Assembly: GCA_020057065.1 (NCBI GenBank)
Contig: JAGVGM010000236.1
Location: 1 to 56,147, forward strand
Source: Thermodesulfovibrionia bacterium
GTDB lineage: Bacteria > Nitrospirota > Thermodesulfovibrionia > UBA6902
Length of the DNA stretch: 56,147 nt
Direction of reading: 5' to 3'
Shown: positions 40,495 through 49,297 of the stretch, in pieces
Position numbering within the stretch: position 1 is the first letter of the stretch
Layout: every line of letters starts with the position of its first letter
Notes under the pieces: generated by a model
Databases searched by the model: none
Told to the model about the DNA's origin: nothing
What the model saw: only the letters and a program-made list of their open reading frames with translations
Program-made: the position numbers and the translations under genes

Positions 40495-40608
40495 GGGTCA
40501 AGGATTCGAGGGTTCAAGGGTTCAAGTGAAAAAAACTCACAGACTGAATTTGAACCCTTGTATTTTTAATCACTTGAATCCTCGAACCCTTGACCCCTTG
40601 AATCCTTT
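40495..40608. repeat. Inverted pair of octamer arrays (TTCAAGGG-type)
   Basis: The left side reads GTCAAGGA TTCGAGGG TTCAAGGG TTCAAGTG and the right side is its approximate complement (CACTTGAA TCCTCGAA CCCTTGAC CCCTTGAA). The period is 8. The whole forms a long stem between the divergent tldD and mtnP genes. Confidence 0.75.
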
Positions 40609-40668
40609 CAATTTATCTGACATTATTAATATCTTAACAAGTTTATATTATTAACAAAGGAGAACAAT

Positions 40669-41457
40669 ATGTCAAAAATAGGCATAATCGGAGGAAGCGG
40701 ATTATATGAAATAAAGGGTCTTGTTCATAAGAGCAGAAAAAAGATAAAAACTCCTTTTGGCAAACCATCAGATGAATACCTGACAGGTGAGATTGGGGAT
40801 GTTAAAATTATTTTTCTGCCGCGTCATGGCAAACACCACGATATCCCTCCCCACATGATCAATTACAGGGCAAATATCTGGGGCTTTAAAAAGCTGGGGA
40901 TTGAAAGGATCTTATCTATCAGCGCTGTCGGCTGTATTAAAAAAGGATTAAAACCGGGTGATATAGTGATCCTGGATCAGGTGATAGACATGACAAAAAG
41001 CAGAAGATCAACGTTCTATGACGGAAAAGAAGGCGTTGTTCATATAGATTTTACAGAACCTTACTGTCCTGAACTGAGGCAGATAATGATCATGGCAGGG
41101 AAACGCATCAAAGTCCCTGTTAAAGACGGCAGTACATATGTTGCAGTGGAAGGCCCGCGTCTTGAGAGCTCTGCCGAAATTAAAAGTTTCAGTATCCTTG
41201 GAGGAGATGTCGTCGGTATGACCGGAATGCCTGAAGCATCACTTGCAAGAGAACTGGAAATATGTTATTCCGGCATATCCGTTGTCGCCAATTATGCCGC
41301 AGGAATAAGCAAGAACAGACTTACTGTTTCTGAGGTGATGCTGGCCATGAGATCATCAACTGAAAAACTGAAGCTCCTGCTGAAAGAAGTATTTGCAACT
41401 GTTCCCGCAAAAAGAAAATGTACTTGCGGAGAAGCGTTGAAAGAGGCAAAGATTTAA
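40669..41457 (+). CDS. mtnP: S-methyl-5'-thioadenosine phosphorylase
   Basis: A 262-residue class II purine nucleoside phosphorylase relative. GIIGGSGLYEIKG is the phosphate loop; PRHGKHHDIPPHMINYRANI is the MTAP hallmark with the H-x-I-P-P-H motif, and VGMTGMPEASLARELEICYS follows. It phosphorolyses MTA to adenine and methylthioribose 1-phosphate for methionine salvage. AAAGGAGA precedes the ATG. No other mtn genes are present in the window. Confidence 0.93.
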   Translation: MSKIGIIGGSGLYEIKGLVHKSRKKIKTPFGKPSDEYLTGEIGDVKIIFLPRHGKHHDIPPHMINYRANIWGFKKLGIERILSISAVGCIKKGLKPGDIVILDQVIDMTKSRRSTFYDGKEGVVHIDFTEPYCPELRQIMIMAGKRIKVPVKDGSTYVAVEGPRLESSAEIKSFSILGGDVVGMTGMPEASLARELEICYSGISVVANYAAGISKNRLTVSEVMLAMRSSTEKLKLLLKEVFATVPAKRKCTCGEALKEAKI

Positions 41458-41530
41458 TGATGAAAATAATCGATGCGTTAAGAACGGCTTAAGGCTTAAA
41501 CCCCGGCACATCCTGTTTCATATCAAGAGA

Positions 41531-41568
41531 CAGCTCTCAGCAGTCAGCTATCAGCGGTCAGCAAAAGA
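41531..41568. repeat. Degenerate heptamer array (AGCNNTC-type)
   Basis: AGCTCTC AGCAGTC AGCTATC AGCGGTC AGC repeats with period 7 between mtnP and the RHS gene stop. Confidence 0.75.
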
Positions 41569-41576
41569 ATTATTTC

Positions 41577-44500
41577 TCAGGGATTGAAACCCGTTACATC
41601 CTTTTTCATGTAAATAAAATAACCTTCCCCTGCTTTGATCGGGAAGTTTACACCCGCAGGCTGTCCATTGAGATAGCCTGCTGTCTCGAATTTGCCTGTA
41701 TCAGGATTGAATTTCTGGAGGCTTGAGGCAATTGTTTCATTCCCGATGTTCTGCAAGAGCTGGAAGGCGGTAATGTTTACGGGCGCGCATGGAGTGCCGA
41801 CCCAGTTCATCCCTGCCTTCAGATAAAACTCAGGACATATATTCTTAGACAGTTCAATATTCATATCTTCTTTCACATAGAGAACAAGACCCTCGCCTGC
41901 GGCTATCGGGAAATTATTCCCGGCTGCAATTCCATTCTCATTAAAGTATGCCGTCTGAACAATTCCGTTCAAAATATCATATCTATCTACCCTCTCTACC
42001 ATAGTCCCGCTGCCGTCGATTGAGATAAGGAGAGTAAACGCATCAGGAATTGTATTTATATCAGAGGGAGAGCTGATTATGTTAAAGTGTTTCTTAAGTT
42101 CTATCAATGTCCGGCATACCTCATCCACCTGCCCGTCACAGTCGTTGTCTATGCCGTCACAGATTTCATCACCAAAGGGGATGTCCGGGCAGTTGTCGCA
42201 CACATCACCAACTTTGTCACCGTCGGTGTCGAGCTGGTCGGGGTTGGATGCGTTAACGCAGTTATCCTGATTATCCTTAATTCCGTCACCATCAGTATCA
42301 GGAGTAACTATTACAGTAACTGTAGTTCCGGAACCTGATACTTCAACATTCCCTGCATTATCCGTTGCGCGGGATTTGATTGTGTATGTACCGTCTGCCA
42401 AAATCGTCCATTCATAGCTCCATGATGTCGTGCCTGCCGCGATATTCCAGGTTGCGCCTCCGTCTGTTGAGATCTCAACTTTCTGTACCCCTGAACCTGT
42501 GTCAGAGGACGTGCCTTTGATTGTCAAGGTAGGGCCGCTTACACTCCCGCCGTTTACAGGTGAGGTGATGGAAGATGCTGGGTTTATAGTGTCAACAGTC
42601 CACGTATATGTTGCAGGCGATGCATCAGTATTGCCTGCAGCATCCGTTGCCCTGACCTCAAATGTATGTCCTCCTTCAATCAATCCTGAATAGGTCTTTG
42701 AAGATATGCAAGGCAAATAACTCCCTCCGTCAATGCGGCATTCAAAGGTTGAGCCTGGCTCGCTTGATATGAATGTAAACTCCGCCGTCTGACTGTTCGA
42801 CGTATTTGAGGGCTTGTTTATAATGCTTGTTTCCGGCGGTGTTATGTCAGGCAGCGCTATGGCAATCAATACCACATTCGCATTTTTTAATTCAGCATCA
42901 TTATATGGCACGTTCAGTGTCGCTCCCTTTGCGCCTGCAGATTTCGGTTTAAACACCGCTTCCACCATGCATGACACTGACGGTGATATTATGCGATTTG
43001 AGCAATTATCGTTAATTGTTGAAAATTCCTCTATATCTATGCCTCCAATGCTCATAGTTCCGAAGACCATATTTTCAATCCCCTGATTCAGCAAAGACAC
43101 ACTTACCGTATATGTCTCGCCGATTGTCGTATTCTGGAAGTCAACTGTTTCCGGGGCTATCAGAAGAGATGTGCTGTAGAGTGTGCTGATGACATGCCCG
43201 GTGAAATCATTGCCGATCCTGTCATTTAGTACCATGTAAGATTCACTGCTCCGTGAAGCACTGCCGCCTTCATTGAAATTTCCATGTCGTATACTGAAGT
43301 TTTCACTAACGCTGTAATGATTGGCGTTCTGTAGCGGCACAGGGTCATATGAATCTTTTATGCCGTCGCCATCCGTATCTGCATTGTTAGGATCAGTGTG
43401 ATAAATATATATCTCCTGATAATCGCTCCACCCATCGCTGTCTGTATCTGCGATATCAGGTCTGGTGCCTTTCTGATATTCCTGTAAATTAATAAGCCCG
43501 TCTCCGTCCATATCATTCAAGGCATCAGAGGGATTCGCAGGATTCATGCCGTACTGTGTCTCCCACGAATCAGGAATTCCGTCTCCGTCCGTGTCAATGA
43601 GCGGGCTTTTGCTGAAGCCGCTGCCAAGAGTATCTCCAATTGCAAATGTTTCACTGCTTCTGAAATTTCCACCTTCATTAAATATCCATCCCTTTGTTAC
43701 ATAATTTTCGCTGACCCCATCGTTGTATGGGTTTTTCGGATTCGGGTCAACCGGATCGTTTAGACCATCGCTGTCAGTGTCAGCCTTTGAAGGATTTGAG
43801 CCGCGATTAAATACTTCTTCATAATCATCCCAGCCGTCTCCGTCCGTATCTCCTGACAAACGGTTTGTTCCGTACAAGTACTCCTGATAATTCGTCAGGT
43901 TATCCGAATCGGAGTTAAGCGACGCATCTGACGGATCAAGTGGGTTCATGCCGTTTGCCAATTCCCATGAATCAGGTATTCCGTCATTATCGTCATCAGC
44001 GTCATATATGTCCGGAATGCCGTCGTTGTCCGTATCCAACAGAAATTCAATGTCATCGCTCTTTATATTTGCTTCACCGTTTGCATTTCTGATCTTGAAA
44101 TATATCTTCTTTGTCCCATAGCCTGCGCTCATCATGAATACAGGTGTTGTTGAATATGGCTGCCACGCGGCTCCGGCAAAACTCTCATTCTCGCTTGCCA
44201 TGTACTCTGAAGGACCGCCCATTGAGATATTGTTCAGGACAATCTGCTGGCTTGTACAATACGCCATTCCGCCGTTAATGACGAATGAGCCTATGATTGG
44301 TAATTTCTGCGCCTTGCCGGTAACGGCATGAGGCTTGGCCGTTCCCTGGCCATAGGTATATTGAGTCACGTTTTGGGTCTTGTTGTCCGTCTCTGACGTA
44401 AGATTGCCGATCGCATTGTAAACATACGTGTTGTCAAAGCCTCCGGTAACCAGATCGTCATGGGCGTTCAGCATCCTGTGAAGGTCATCATAGGTGAAGG

Positions 44501-46094
44501 TTTCTGTCCTTGCCGCAATAACGTCTCTCAGTGTCTTCACATTCCCGGCATTGTCATACGTATAGACGAAATCCTGCAACTTATCCTGCGCTTTTGTTGT
44601 GGAGATATTCGTAAGCCTCAGGTTTGCGGGATCGTATGAGAACGCGGTATTCCAGCCATTCCCATAGCTCTTTTGTGTCATTTCCCCCGCCGCATTATAT
44701 GTGATGTTGTTCAGGATAGTCTGAGCAGCGCGCTGAATCGCGGCTAACTTGTCCTGCGCGTTGTAACTATACTGGACGATCTCGTCGTCAGGATATATCT
44801 GCCTGATAACCCTGTCCATTGAGTCGTACTCCCACTTTGTCGTCCAGCTGTTACTATCCATTGTCCTCTCTTCCTGAATCTTCCGGCCCCTCTGGTCATA
44901 TTTGTAACTGTCAATGCCGAGGCTGTTGTAAACCATTGAGAGCGCGCCCTTTGTGTTGAGGTCGTAGACAAACTGGATGTCTTTATCATTCGGATAGTCA
45001 ATCAGCGTTTGACGGTTCAACGCATCATACTGGAACTTTATCATAGTCCCTCTCGCGTCCGTCTGCGAGGTCATGTTTCCGGCAAGGTCGTAGCTGAAGA
45101 GCCGCTGGCCCAGATCAACATCCACAATCCTGCTCTTTCGTCCCAGTGAATCATATTCATGCGTTGAAGTATTGCCGAGGTGGTCTGTTATCGTAAGCAT
45201 TTCTCCGAGAGGGCTGTAAAGGTATCCGGTGGTATAGGCTTCACCCTGATTGTTCTCCACAACCTGTATAAGTTTATTGTTTGAATCAAAGGTCTGCGAT
45301 TTTGAATGACCGGTCTCATCAGTCCCGGTCACTCTCCAGTGGTCGTATACATTGGCGCTGAAAGTATTGTCCGGGTTTGTGATCAGAGTCGGCCTTCCGA
45401 GGACATCGTATCCGGTCTGTGTAGAAGGAATAGCCGTATTGGGGAAACTATATGACATTGCGTTGTCAGTCAGATAGGGATTCGATTGCCTCGCGCCTCT
45501 TCCCATTACGTCATAATACGTATCAGAGGCCACCATGTTCGAGGGGTTGTCATATTCCGACTTTGTCTGAATGGCCTTTCCCATGCCATCAATCACCTGT
45601 AAAGAGTCAAACGTGGCACCTCCGGCTGTCTCTCTGCTTTTTACGATAACCGCATGAGGAGGAGAAGCATTTATCACATACTGCATTTCAGTAGTTGGAA
45701 ATGCTTCGCTGTCATACGGCTTGATGATCTTAGTCAATCTGTTGAAGACGTCATAGACATAGGTGGTCGTATTTCCGTTCTGGTCTATTTCTGTAACAGG
45801 CTTGCCCATGACCGGATTAAAGTAGGTTGTGGTCAGTTGATTCTTTGCGTTATACACGAGTTCAGGGAAGGTTTGATAGACTGCATCATACACGATCTCC
45901 GTGGAGTGTCCGAGCGGGTCTGTCTTTCTGATAAGGTTCCCATAGGTGTCGTATTTATACGTGATCACAGGATTTGCGCCGTTATTATTCCAGTCTTGTT
46001 CCTGCGTAAGATTCCCCTCAAAAGGAGGTGAATCAATGCTGAAGGCCCTGTCATAATAAAACCAGCTCTCCCTCAGCTTCGGCCCGTTTTCCAC
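41577..46094 (-). CDS. Giant RHS / thrombospondin-3 / Ig-like protein, 3' portion of a split gene
   Basis: A 1,505-residue open frame, secreted once joined to the SpvB half upstream. Residues 1-600 are RHS/YD repeats (many YDxxGN and YDxLGR units). Residues about 685-925 are calcium-binding thrombospondin type 3 repeats (DTDNDGIPD, DTDGDGWDDYEE). Two Ig-like segments lie at about 1086-1265, followed by a cysteine-containing TSP3/MopE-like block (DGIDNDCDGQVDEVC). The last 175 residues are two copies of a module containing NFPIxAGEGxxxYxK. It lacks the usual RHS core end and toxin tail. Homology continues in frame beyond 46094 to about 46170, where the frame breaks from the SpvB portion at 46127-47662. 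Confidence 0.8.
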   Translation of the reverse strand: MENGPKLRESWFYYDRAFSIDSPPFEGNLTQEQDWNNNGANPVITYKYDTYGNLIRKTDPLGHSTEIVYDAVYQTFPELVYNAKNQLTTTYFNPVMGKPVTEIDQNGNTTTYVYDVFNRLTKIIKPYDSEAFPTTEMQYVINASPPHAVIVKSRETAGGATFDSLQVIDGMGKAIQTKSEYDNPSNMVASDTYYDVMGRGARQSNPYLTDNAMSYSFPNTAIPSTQTGYDVLGRPTLITNPDNTFSANVYDHWRVTGTDETGHSKSQTFDSNNKLIQVVENNQGEAYTTGYLYSPLGEMLTITDHLGNTSTHEYDSLGRKSRIVDVDLGQRLFSYDLAGNMTSQTDARGTMIKFQYDALNRQTLIDYPNDKDIQFVYDLNTKGALSMVYNSLGIDSYKYDQRGRKIQEERTMDSNSWTTKWEYDSMDRVIRQIYPDDEIVQYSYNAQDKLAAIQRAAQTILNNITYNAAGEMTQKSYGNGWNTAFSYDPANLRLTNISTTKAQDKLQDFVYTYDNAGNVKTLRDVIAARTETFTYDDLHRMLNAHDDLVTGGFDNTYVYNAIGNLTSETDNKTQNVTQYTYGQGTAKPHAVTGKAQKLPIIGSFVINGGMAYCTSQQIVLNNISMGGPSEYMASENESFAGAAWQPYSTTPVFMMSAGYGTKKIYFKIRNANGEANIKSDDIEFLLDTDNDGIPDIYDADDDNDGIPDSWELANGMNPLDPSDASLNSDSDNLTNYQEYLYGTNRLSGDTDGDGWDDYEEVFNRGSNPSKADTDSDGLNDPVDPNPKNPYNDGVSENYVTKGWIFNEGGNFRSSETFAIGDTLGSGFSKSPLIDTDGDGIPDSWETQYGMNPANPSDALNDMDGDGLINLQEYQKGTRPDIADTDSDGWSDYQEIYIYHTDPNNADTDGDGIKDSYDPVPLQNANHYSVSENFSIRHGNFNEGGSASRSSESYMVLNDRIGNDFTGHVISTLYSTSLLIAPETVDFQNTTIGETYTVSVSLLNQGIENMVFGTMSIGGIDIEEFSTINDNCSNRIISPSVSCMVEAVFKPKSAGAKGATLNVPYNDAELKNANVVLIAIALPDITPPETSIINKPSNTSNSQTAEFTFISSEPGSTFECRIDGGSYLPCISSKTYSGLIEGGHTFEVRATDAAGNTDASPATYTWTVDTINPASSITSPVNGGSVSGPTLTIKGTSSDTGSGVQKVEISTDGGATWNIAAGTTSWSYEWTILADGTYTIKSRATDNAGNVEVSGSGTTVTVIVTPDTDGDGIKDNQDNCVNASNPDQLDTDGDKVGDVCDNCPDIPFGDEICDGIDNDCDGQVDEVCRTLIELKKHFNIISSPSDINTIPDAFTLLISIDGSGTMVERVDRYDILNGIVQTAYFNENGIAAGNNFPIAAGEGLVLYVKEDMNIELSKNICPEFYLKAGMNWVGTPCAPVNITAFQLLQNIGNETIASSLQKFNPDTGKFETAGYLNGQPAGVNFPIKAGEGYFIYMKKDVTGFNP

Positions 46095-46126
46095 AGCAGA
46101 GATAAAAGAGTGTTTAACCTTGTTGA

Positions 46127-47662
46127 CTATCCATAGGCCGGGATTGTAAATAAACTCCCTGAGGTATACGTTTCATCTCCGGTGACAGCAATGTCTCCGT
46201 AATCCACTTCAAGCCCTGCATTGCCATAGCTGTCAAAGTTCTTATATTCAGTCCTCGTAATCTTCGGATTAGCAAGCACGCCGTCATATGTGTACTCCTC
46301 GGTCTTTTCCAGTCTGACTGTCTGGATTCCGTCACTCAATGATGATGTCCAGAGGTTGACTGCCGCAAGATAGGGCGCGTTCTGCGCGTCCGTAAGAGTC
46401 GAGCTCTCTTCCCTGCCCTTCTTGGCGTCATCCTGATGGAATATATGGACCGCCTTTGAGCCGTCCGGCCGTGTCTCGGTGACTTTGCCGTATCCACGGA
46501 ATTCCTGTGAGGCAGCATCGAACACGCCATTTTCGTAAGCAAGGGTTGAGGCGGAAGAAAGCGCATGCGGCCAGGTCATTCCGTTGTCACCTGTTATCGA
46601 AGTCACTGTCCAGTAGTTCTCAGGGAAAGATGTATTCGGGAATGAGGAAGAAGTGCTGTAGTTGACTGTTGTGATGTCACCTAACGCGCCTGTGATCTTG
46701 GTCAAGAGGTCTGTCCTTGTCCCATCGTCAAAGGGTGTATATTCAAATGTTTCCGCCGGAAGGGCGGTTGTGCCGTCACTGCCGTATTTTGCGATTGAAG
46801 AGAGGAGCGAGGTGTCCAATGCCCCATTGAGAACATATTCAAGCCTGAGCTTCTTTGCTAATTGGCCGTTGACCAAGACCCTTATCTCAGCCAGCCTGCG
46901 TGCCTCCTGAACCTCAGACCCCTGATCAACAATCAGAGAGATATCCGGCCTGTCAGAGTCTTCAAGGATAAATTCAATAAGGCGTTTCTTTTCAGTGTTA
47001 TATTCGATCTTGCTCAGATACACAGCGCCTTTGTCATTGGCTGTCGGATTTTCCGCATAGGTGAAGTAAACGCAATTGCCGTTTCTGTCCATTATCCTGT
47101 CGAGGCTCCATCTCCAGACATACGGTGTCACTAACCCATTATTGACCATGTTCTCTGAATCGAGGTTATTGCCGAACCTGTACTCTGTTCCATTCGTATC
47201 AGTTATGAGCCAATATTCCCCTTTCTCGTTAGATGCGCCTGTCTTCTTCTCTATCTTCAGATAAGTCTCTATCTTCGTATGGTAACGGCTGTCAGCAGTC
47301 AGATAGACAAGGTCATGCTTTGCGCCATTGAGGATTAGAGAAAATATGCCGTCAGTGTTTGTCTGGACATAGCTTACAGGAATTTCCCATCCCGCGCCGA
47401 TCCAGCCTGCCTTGTTCTTTGCGAGGAAGCTGTTGTATGAAACGGATAACTGCGGAGTCATGCCGCGCGTTCCGGGCGGAAGATCAATATTGTAGCCGTA
47501 ATTGTAGCTTCCTGAAAAAACAGAGGTCTGATAGGCGTTCCAGACTTTCTTCTCAGCGGCATGAGCAAATGAGGCAATGAATATGGAGAAGAGCAGCACC
47601 CCGACGAAAAGCATCAACAATTTACTTATCATCCTTACAAATTTCTTACCGGGTTTATTCAA
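46127..47662 (-). CDS. SpvB/TcdB-like N-terminal portion of the split RHS protein
   Basis: A 511-residue frame with a signal peptide (MLFVGVLLFSIFIASFAHA) and a SpvB domain: YGYNIDLPPGTRGMTPQLSV, SYNSFLAKNKAGWIGAGWEI. This is the beta-propeller-associated opening of Tc-toxin B subunits and RHS exporters. RHS-linker-type sequence follows to residue 510. The frame ends at 46127, but the next frame continues the protein as REFIYNPGLWIVNKVKHSFI, so one or two bases differ near GTATAC (46164-46169). If real, the gene is a pseudogene; a sequencing error is also possible. Confidence 0.75.
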   Translation of the reverse strand: MNKPGKKFVRMISKLLMLFVGVLLFSIFIASFAHAAEKKVWNAYQTSVFSGSYNYGYNIDLPPGTRGMTPQLSVSYNSFLAKNKAGWIGAGWEIPVSYVQTNTDGIFSLILNGAKHDLVYLTADSRYHTKIETYLKIEKKTGASNEKGEYWLITDTNGTEYRFGNNLDSENMVNNGLVTPYVWRWSLDRIMDRNGNCVYFTYAENPTANDKGAVYLSKIEYNTEKKRLIEFILEDSDRPDISLIVDQGSEVQEARRLAEIRVLVNGQLAKKLRLEYVLNGALDTSLLSSIAKYGSDGTTALPAETFEYTPFDDGTRTDLLTKITGALGDITTVNYSTSSSFPNTSFPENYWTVTSITGDNGMTWPHALSSASTLAYENGVFDAASQEFRGYGKVTETRPDGSKAVHIFHQDDAKKGREESSTLTDAQNAPYLAAVNLWTSSLSDGIQTVRLEKTEEYTYDGVLANPKITRTEYKNFDSYGNAGLEVDYGDIAVTGDETYTSGSLFTIPAYG

Positions 47663-47698
47663 TCTCGAATTCCTCGTATCATAATTGGTCCCTGTTCC

Positions 47699-48967
47699 CT
47701 ATTCATTAGAATCGAATTGCGCAATGGAGTAAAATGGCCCTCCAAACAAAATTACTCCCCAAGAAATTGTACCACCTACTATTTTTGCTCTGAAGGGTTT
47801 ATCTTTGTTGTCGTTGACAATATCTGCTCCAAGTTTATAATCAGCAACAATCTTGTAATAGCCTTTCTCCCCATATCTACTGTCATGTGACTTGCACGAA
47901 GCCTTCATATCAACACCCAAAATACGATCTGGCACACCTGTACACCTATTTGTCCAATCCTCGTTGATCTCTTCTGCCAAAGCTCTCAAATTCGCAGAAC
48001 TTAGCATTAGTGCCTTCTTTGTTTTTTCTGAAAGGTGATGGGTTCTATCACTATTGTTTATGTTATTGACTTCAGCAGAAACATTCCCCTGTACCGTCCC
48101 TACACCCGCAAAACTGTATCCCGAACTACTACTCGTCGAGGTCTTAGATTTACTTGCTGTCGTATATTTCGTTCCTTCCTTAAGCTGTTTCTTTGCCGTT
48201 TTCAAACTCGTCTTATCCTTGTCCGGATCGCTTCCATGCGCTATCATCCATTTTTCTCTCTTCGACAACTTCGCCTTCTTTTTCTTCTTAAACCCATCAT
48301 AATCCACATAACTAAGCGGATTATTCCCGACATACGAATACCTGTTCAAATCCTGCGGGTCGTCGTAGTTAGGTTCGGCTATGTCCGCCTGCGTGAAGTG
48401 CCTGAATTCAGGACTGTTGTAACGGGCTTCAAAATAATAGAGGTCTGTCTTGTCCTTTTCCTTGCCGGTGTAGGAGTATTTCTCACTGCCGCTGCTTCCT
48501 GCCCTTACATCGCCAAAGGGAAGATAATCGGTCTTTGCGACAACCGTACCTGCTGAGTCAGTCACCGCATTGATTCCGTCAAGATGGTCAAGGTGGTAGT
48601 AGAAAATATTCCCCGCCGGGTCTTTCTTCGCAACCCTCTCGCTGTCATCGCCGAAATAGTAACTCGTGTTCCCTTCATTCGCCCCGCCGACCTGCTTTTC
48701 AAAATGCTTCCCGACATAATAAGTGACAACACCGTTTTCAATCTTCTTCACACGCTGGCCTGAGAAGTCATAAAAATATTCCGCAATAACAGGCCCCGCC
48801 TGATCCCCTTGCCTTACCTTAACAAGCTGGTTCGCCTCGTTGTATTCGTAATACCTCCCGTCACCGGTCACAAGATTCCCGTTGGCGTCGTAGATGTTGA
48901 TGATGTTGGTATCAGGGGTGTCGGCGTAGGAGAAGGGAATAAATGCCAGCACGAATAACATCACCAT
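47699..48967 (-). CDS. Short secreted RHS protein with phospholipase A2-like C-terminal domain
   Basis: About 422 residues from the ATG at 48967, which gives a signal peptide (MVMLFVLAFIPFSYA). The frame is open further upstream but overlaps the antitoxin genes. Residues 20-205 are YD repeats, closing with the RHS core end DLNRYSYVGNNPLSYVDYDG (207-226). A basic, serine-rich linker leads to a variable domain with CKSHDSRY (C358, H361, D362, Y365) and ADYKLGAD (D376, D382). The C-x2-H-D-x2-Y with a downstream helical aspartate is the phospholipase A2 active-site pattern. No immunity gene follows; the next gene is the SpvB frame 36 bp away. Confidence 0.75.
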   Translation of the reverse strand: MVMLFVLAFIPFSYADTPDTNIINIYDANGNLVTGDGRYYEYNEANQLVKVRQGDQAGPVIAEYFYDFSGQRVKKIENGVVTYYVGKHFEKQVGGANEGNTSYYFGDDSERVAKKDPAGNIFYYHLDHLDGINAVTDSAGTVVAKTDYLPFGDVRAGSSGSEKYSYTGKEKDKTDLYYFEARYNSPEFRHFTQADIAEPNYDDPQDLNRYSYVGNNPLSYVDYDGFKKKKKAKLSKREKWMIAHGSDPDKDKTSLKTAKKQLKEGTKYTTASKSKTSTSSSSGYSFAGVGTVQGNVSAEVNNINNSDRTHHLSEKTKKALMLSSANLRALAEEINEDWTNRCTGVPDRILGVDMKASCKSHDSRYGEKGYYKIVADYKLGADIVNDNKDKPFRAKIVGGTISWGVILFGGPFYSIAQFDSNE

Positions 48968-49005
48968 GCAGAATGCGGAAATAACATTTAAATTAACTCC
49001 CCCTG

Positions 49006-49028
49006 CCCCCTCTTTACCAAAGAGGGGG
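49006..49028. repeat. Palindrome CCCCCTCTTT/AAAGAGGGGG
   Basis: Ten-base perfect arms around ACC, just upstream of the second toxin-antitoxin promoter. It resembles part of the repeats at 49853 and 50805. Confidence 0.6.
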
Positions 49029-49031
49029 GTT

Positions 49032-49071
49032 TTGACAGTACGATTGTCCGTATGGTAAATTTGATTTACCA
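49032..49071 (+). promoter_or_regulatory. Promoter and operator of the second PIN toxin-antitoxin operon
   Basis: TTGACA (49032-49037) and TAAATT (49056-49061) are spaced 18 bp. A palindrome, TGGTAAAT-TTG-ATTTACCA (49053-49071), covers the -10 box, a classic site for antitoxin autorepression. GGGAGG and the antitoxin start follow. Confidence 0.65.
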
Positions 49072-49087
49072 GGGAGGTAATCCAATT

Positions 49088-49294
49088 ATGCCTAAAGTAA
49101 TTGATGCAGTTTTTGAAGATGGTGTTTTTAAGCCGATCTCCACAGTTGAAATAAAAGAGCACACTAAAGTACATCTTACTTTTGAAGAAACTGAGAGCAT
49201 TGCCTTTGCAACGAGCGGCAGCGTTCCGGCAAGAAACAAACAGAGTGTTGATGACATTGCCCTTGAACCTGAGTTTCTCCCGGAAGAGGCTTAA
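49088..49294 (+). CDS. DUF104/AF2212-type antitoxin
   Basis: A 68-residue protein starting MPKVIDAVFEDGVFKPISTV, followed by EIKEHTKVHLTF. This beta-rich opening is the DUF104 (PF01954) antitoxin family that pairs with PIN toxins. The C-terminal tail is acidic and probably wraps the toxin. GGGAGG sits 10 nt before the ATG at 49088; an upstream in-frame start at 49052 lacks one. The toxin begins 3 bp after the stop. Confidence 0.85.
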   Translation: MPKVIDAVFEDGVFKPISTVEIKEHTKVHLTFEETESIAFATSGSVPARNKQSVDDIALEPEFLPEEA

Positions 49295-49297
49295 CAA

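Noticed and set aside
48035-48556. 173-residue plus-strand ORF opposite the RHS gene
   Set aside because: It is a shadow of the YD-repeat and linker region on the other strand, rich in Arg and Phe from complementary codons.
49052-49087. Longer N-terminus for the DUF104 antitoxin
   Set aside because: The 12 extra codons lie within the promoter palindrome and lack a ribosome-binding site; the family starts at MPKVI.
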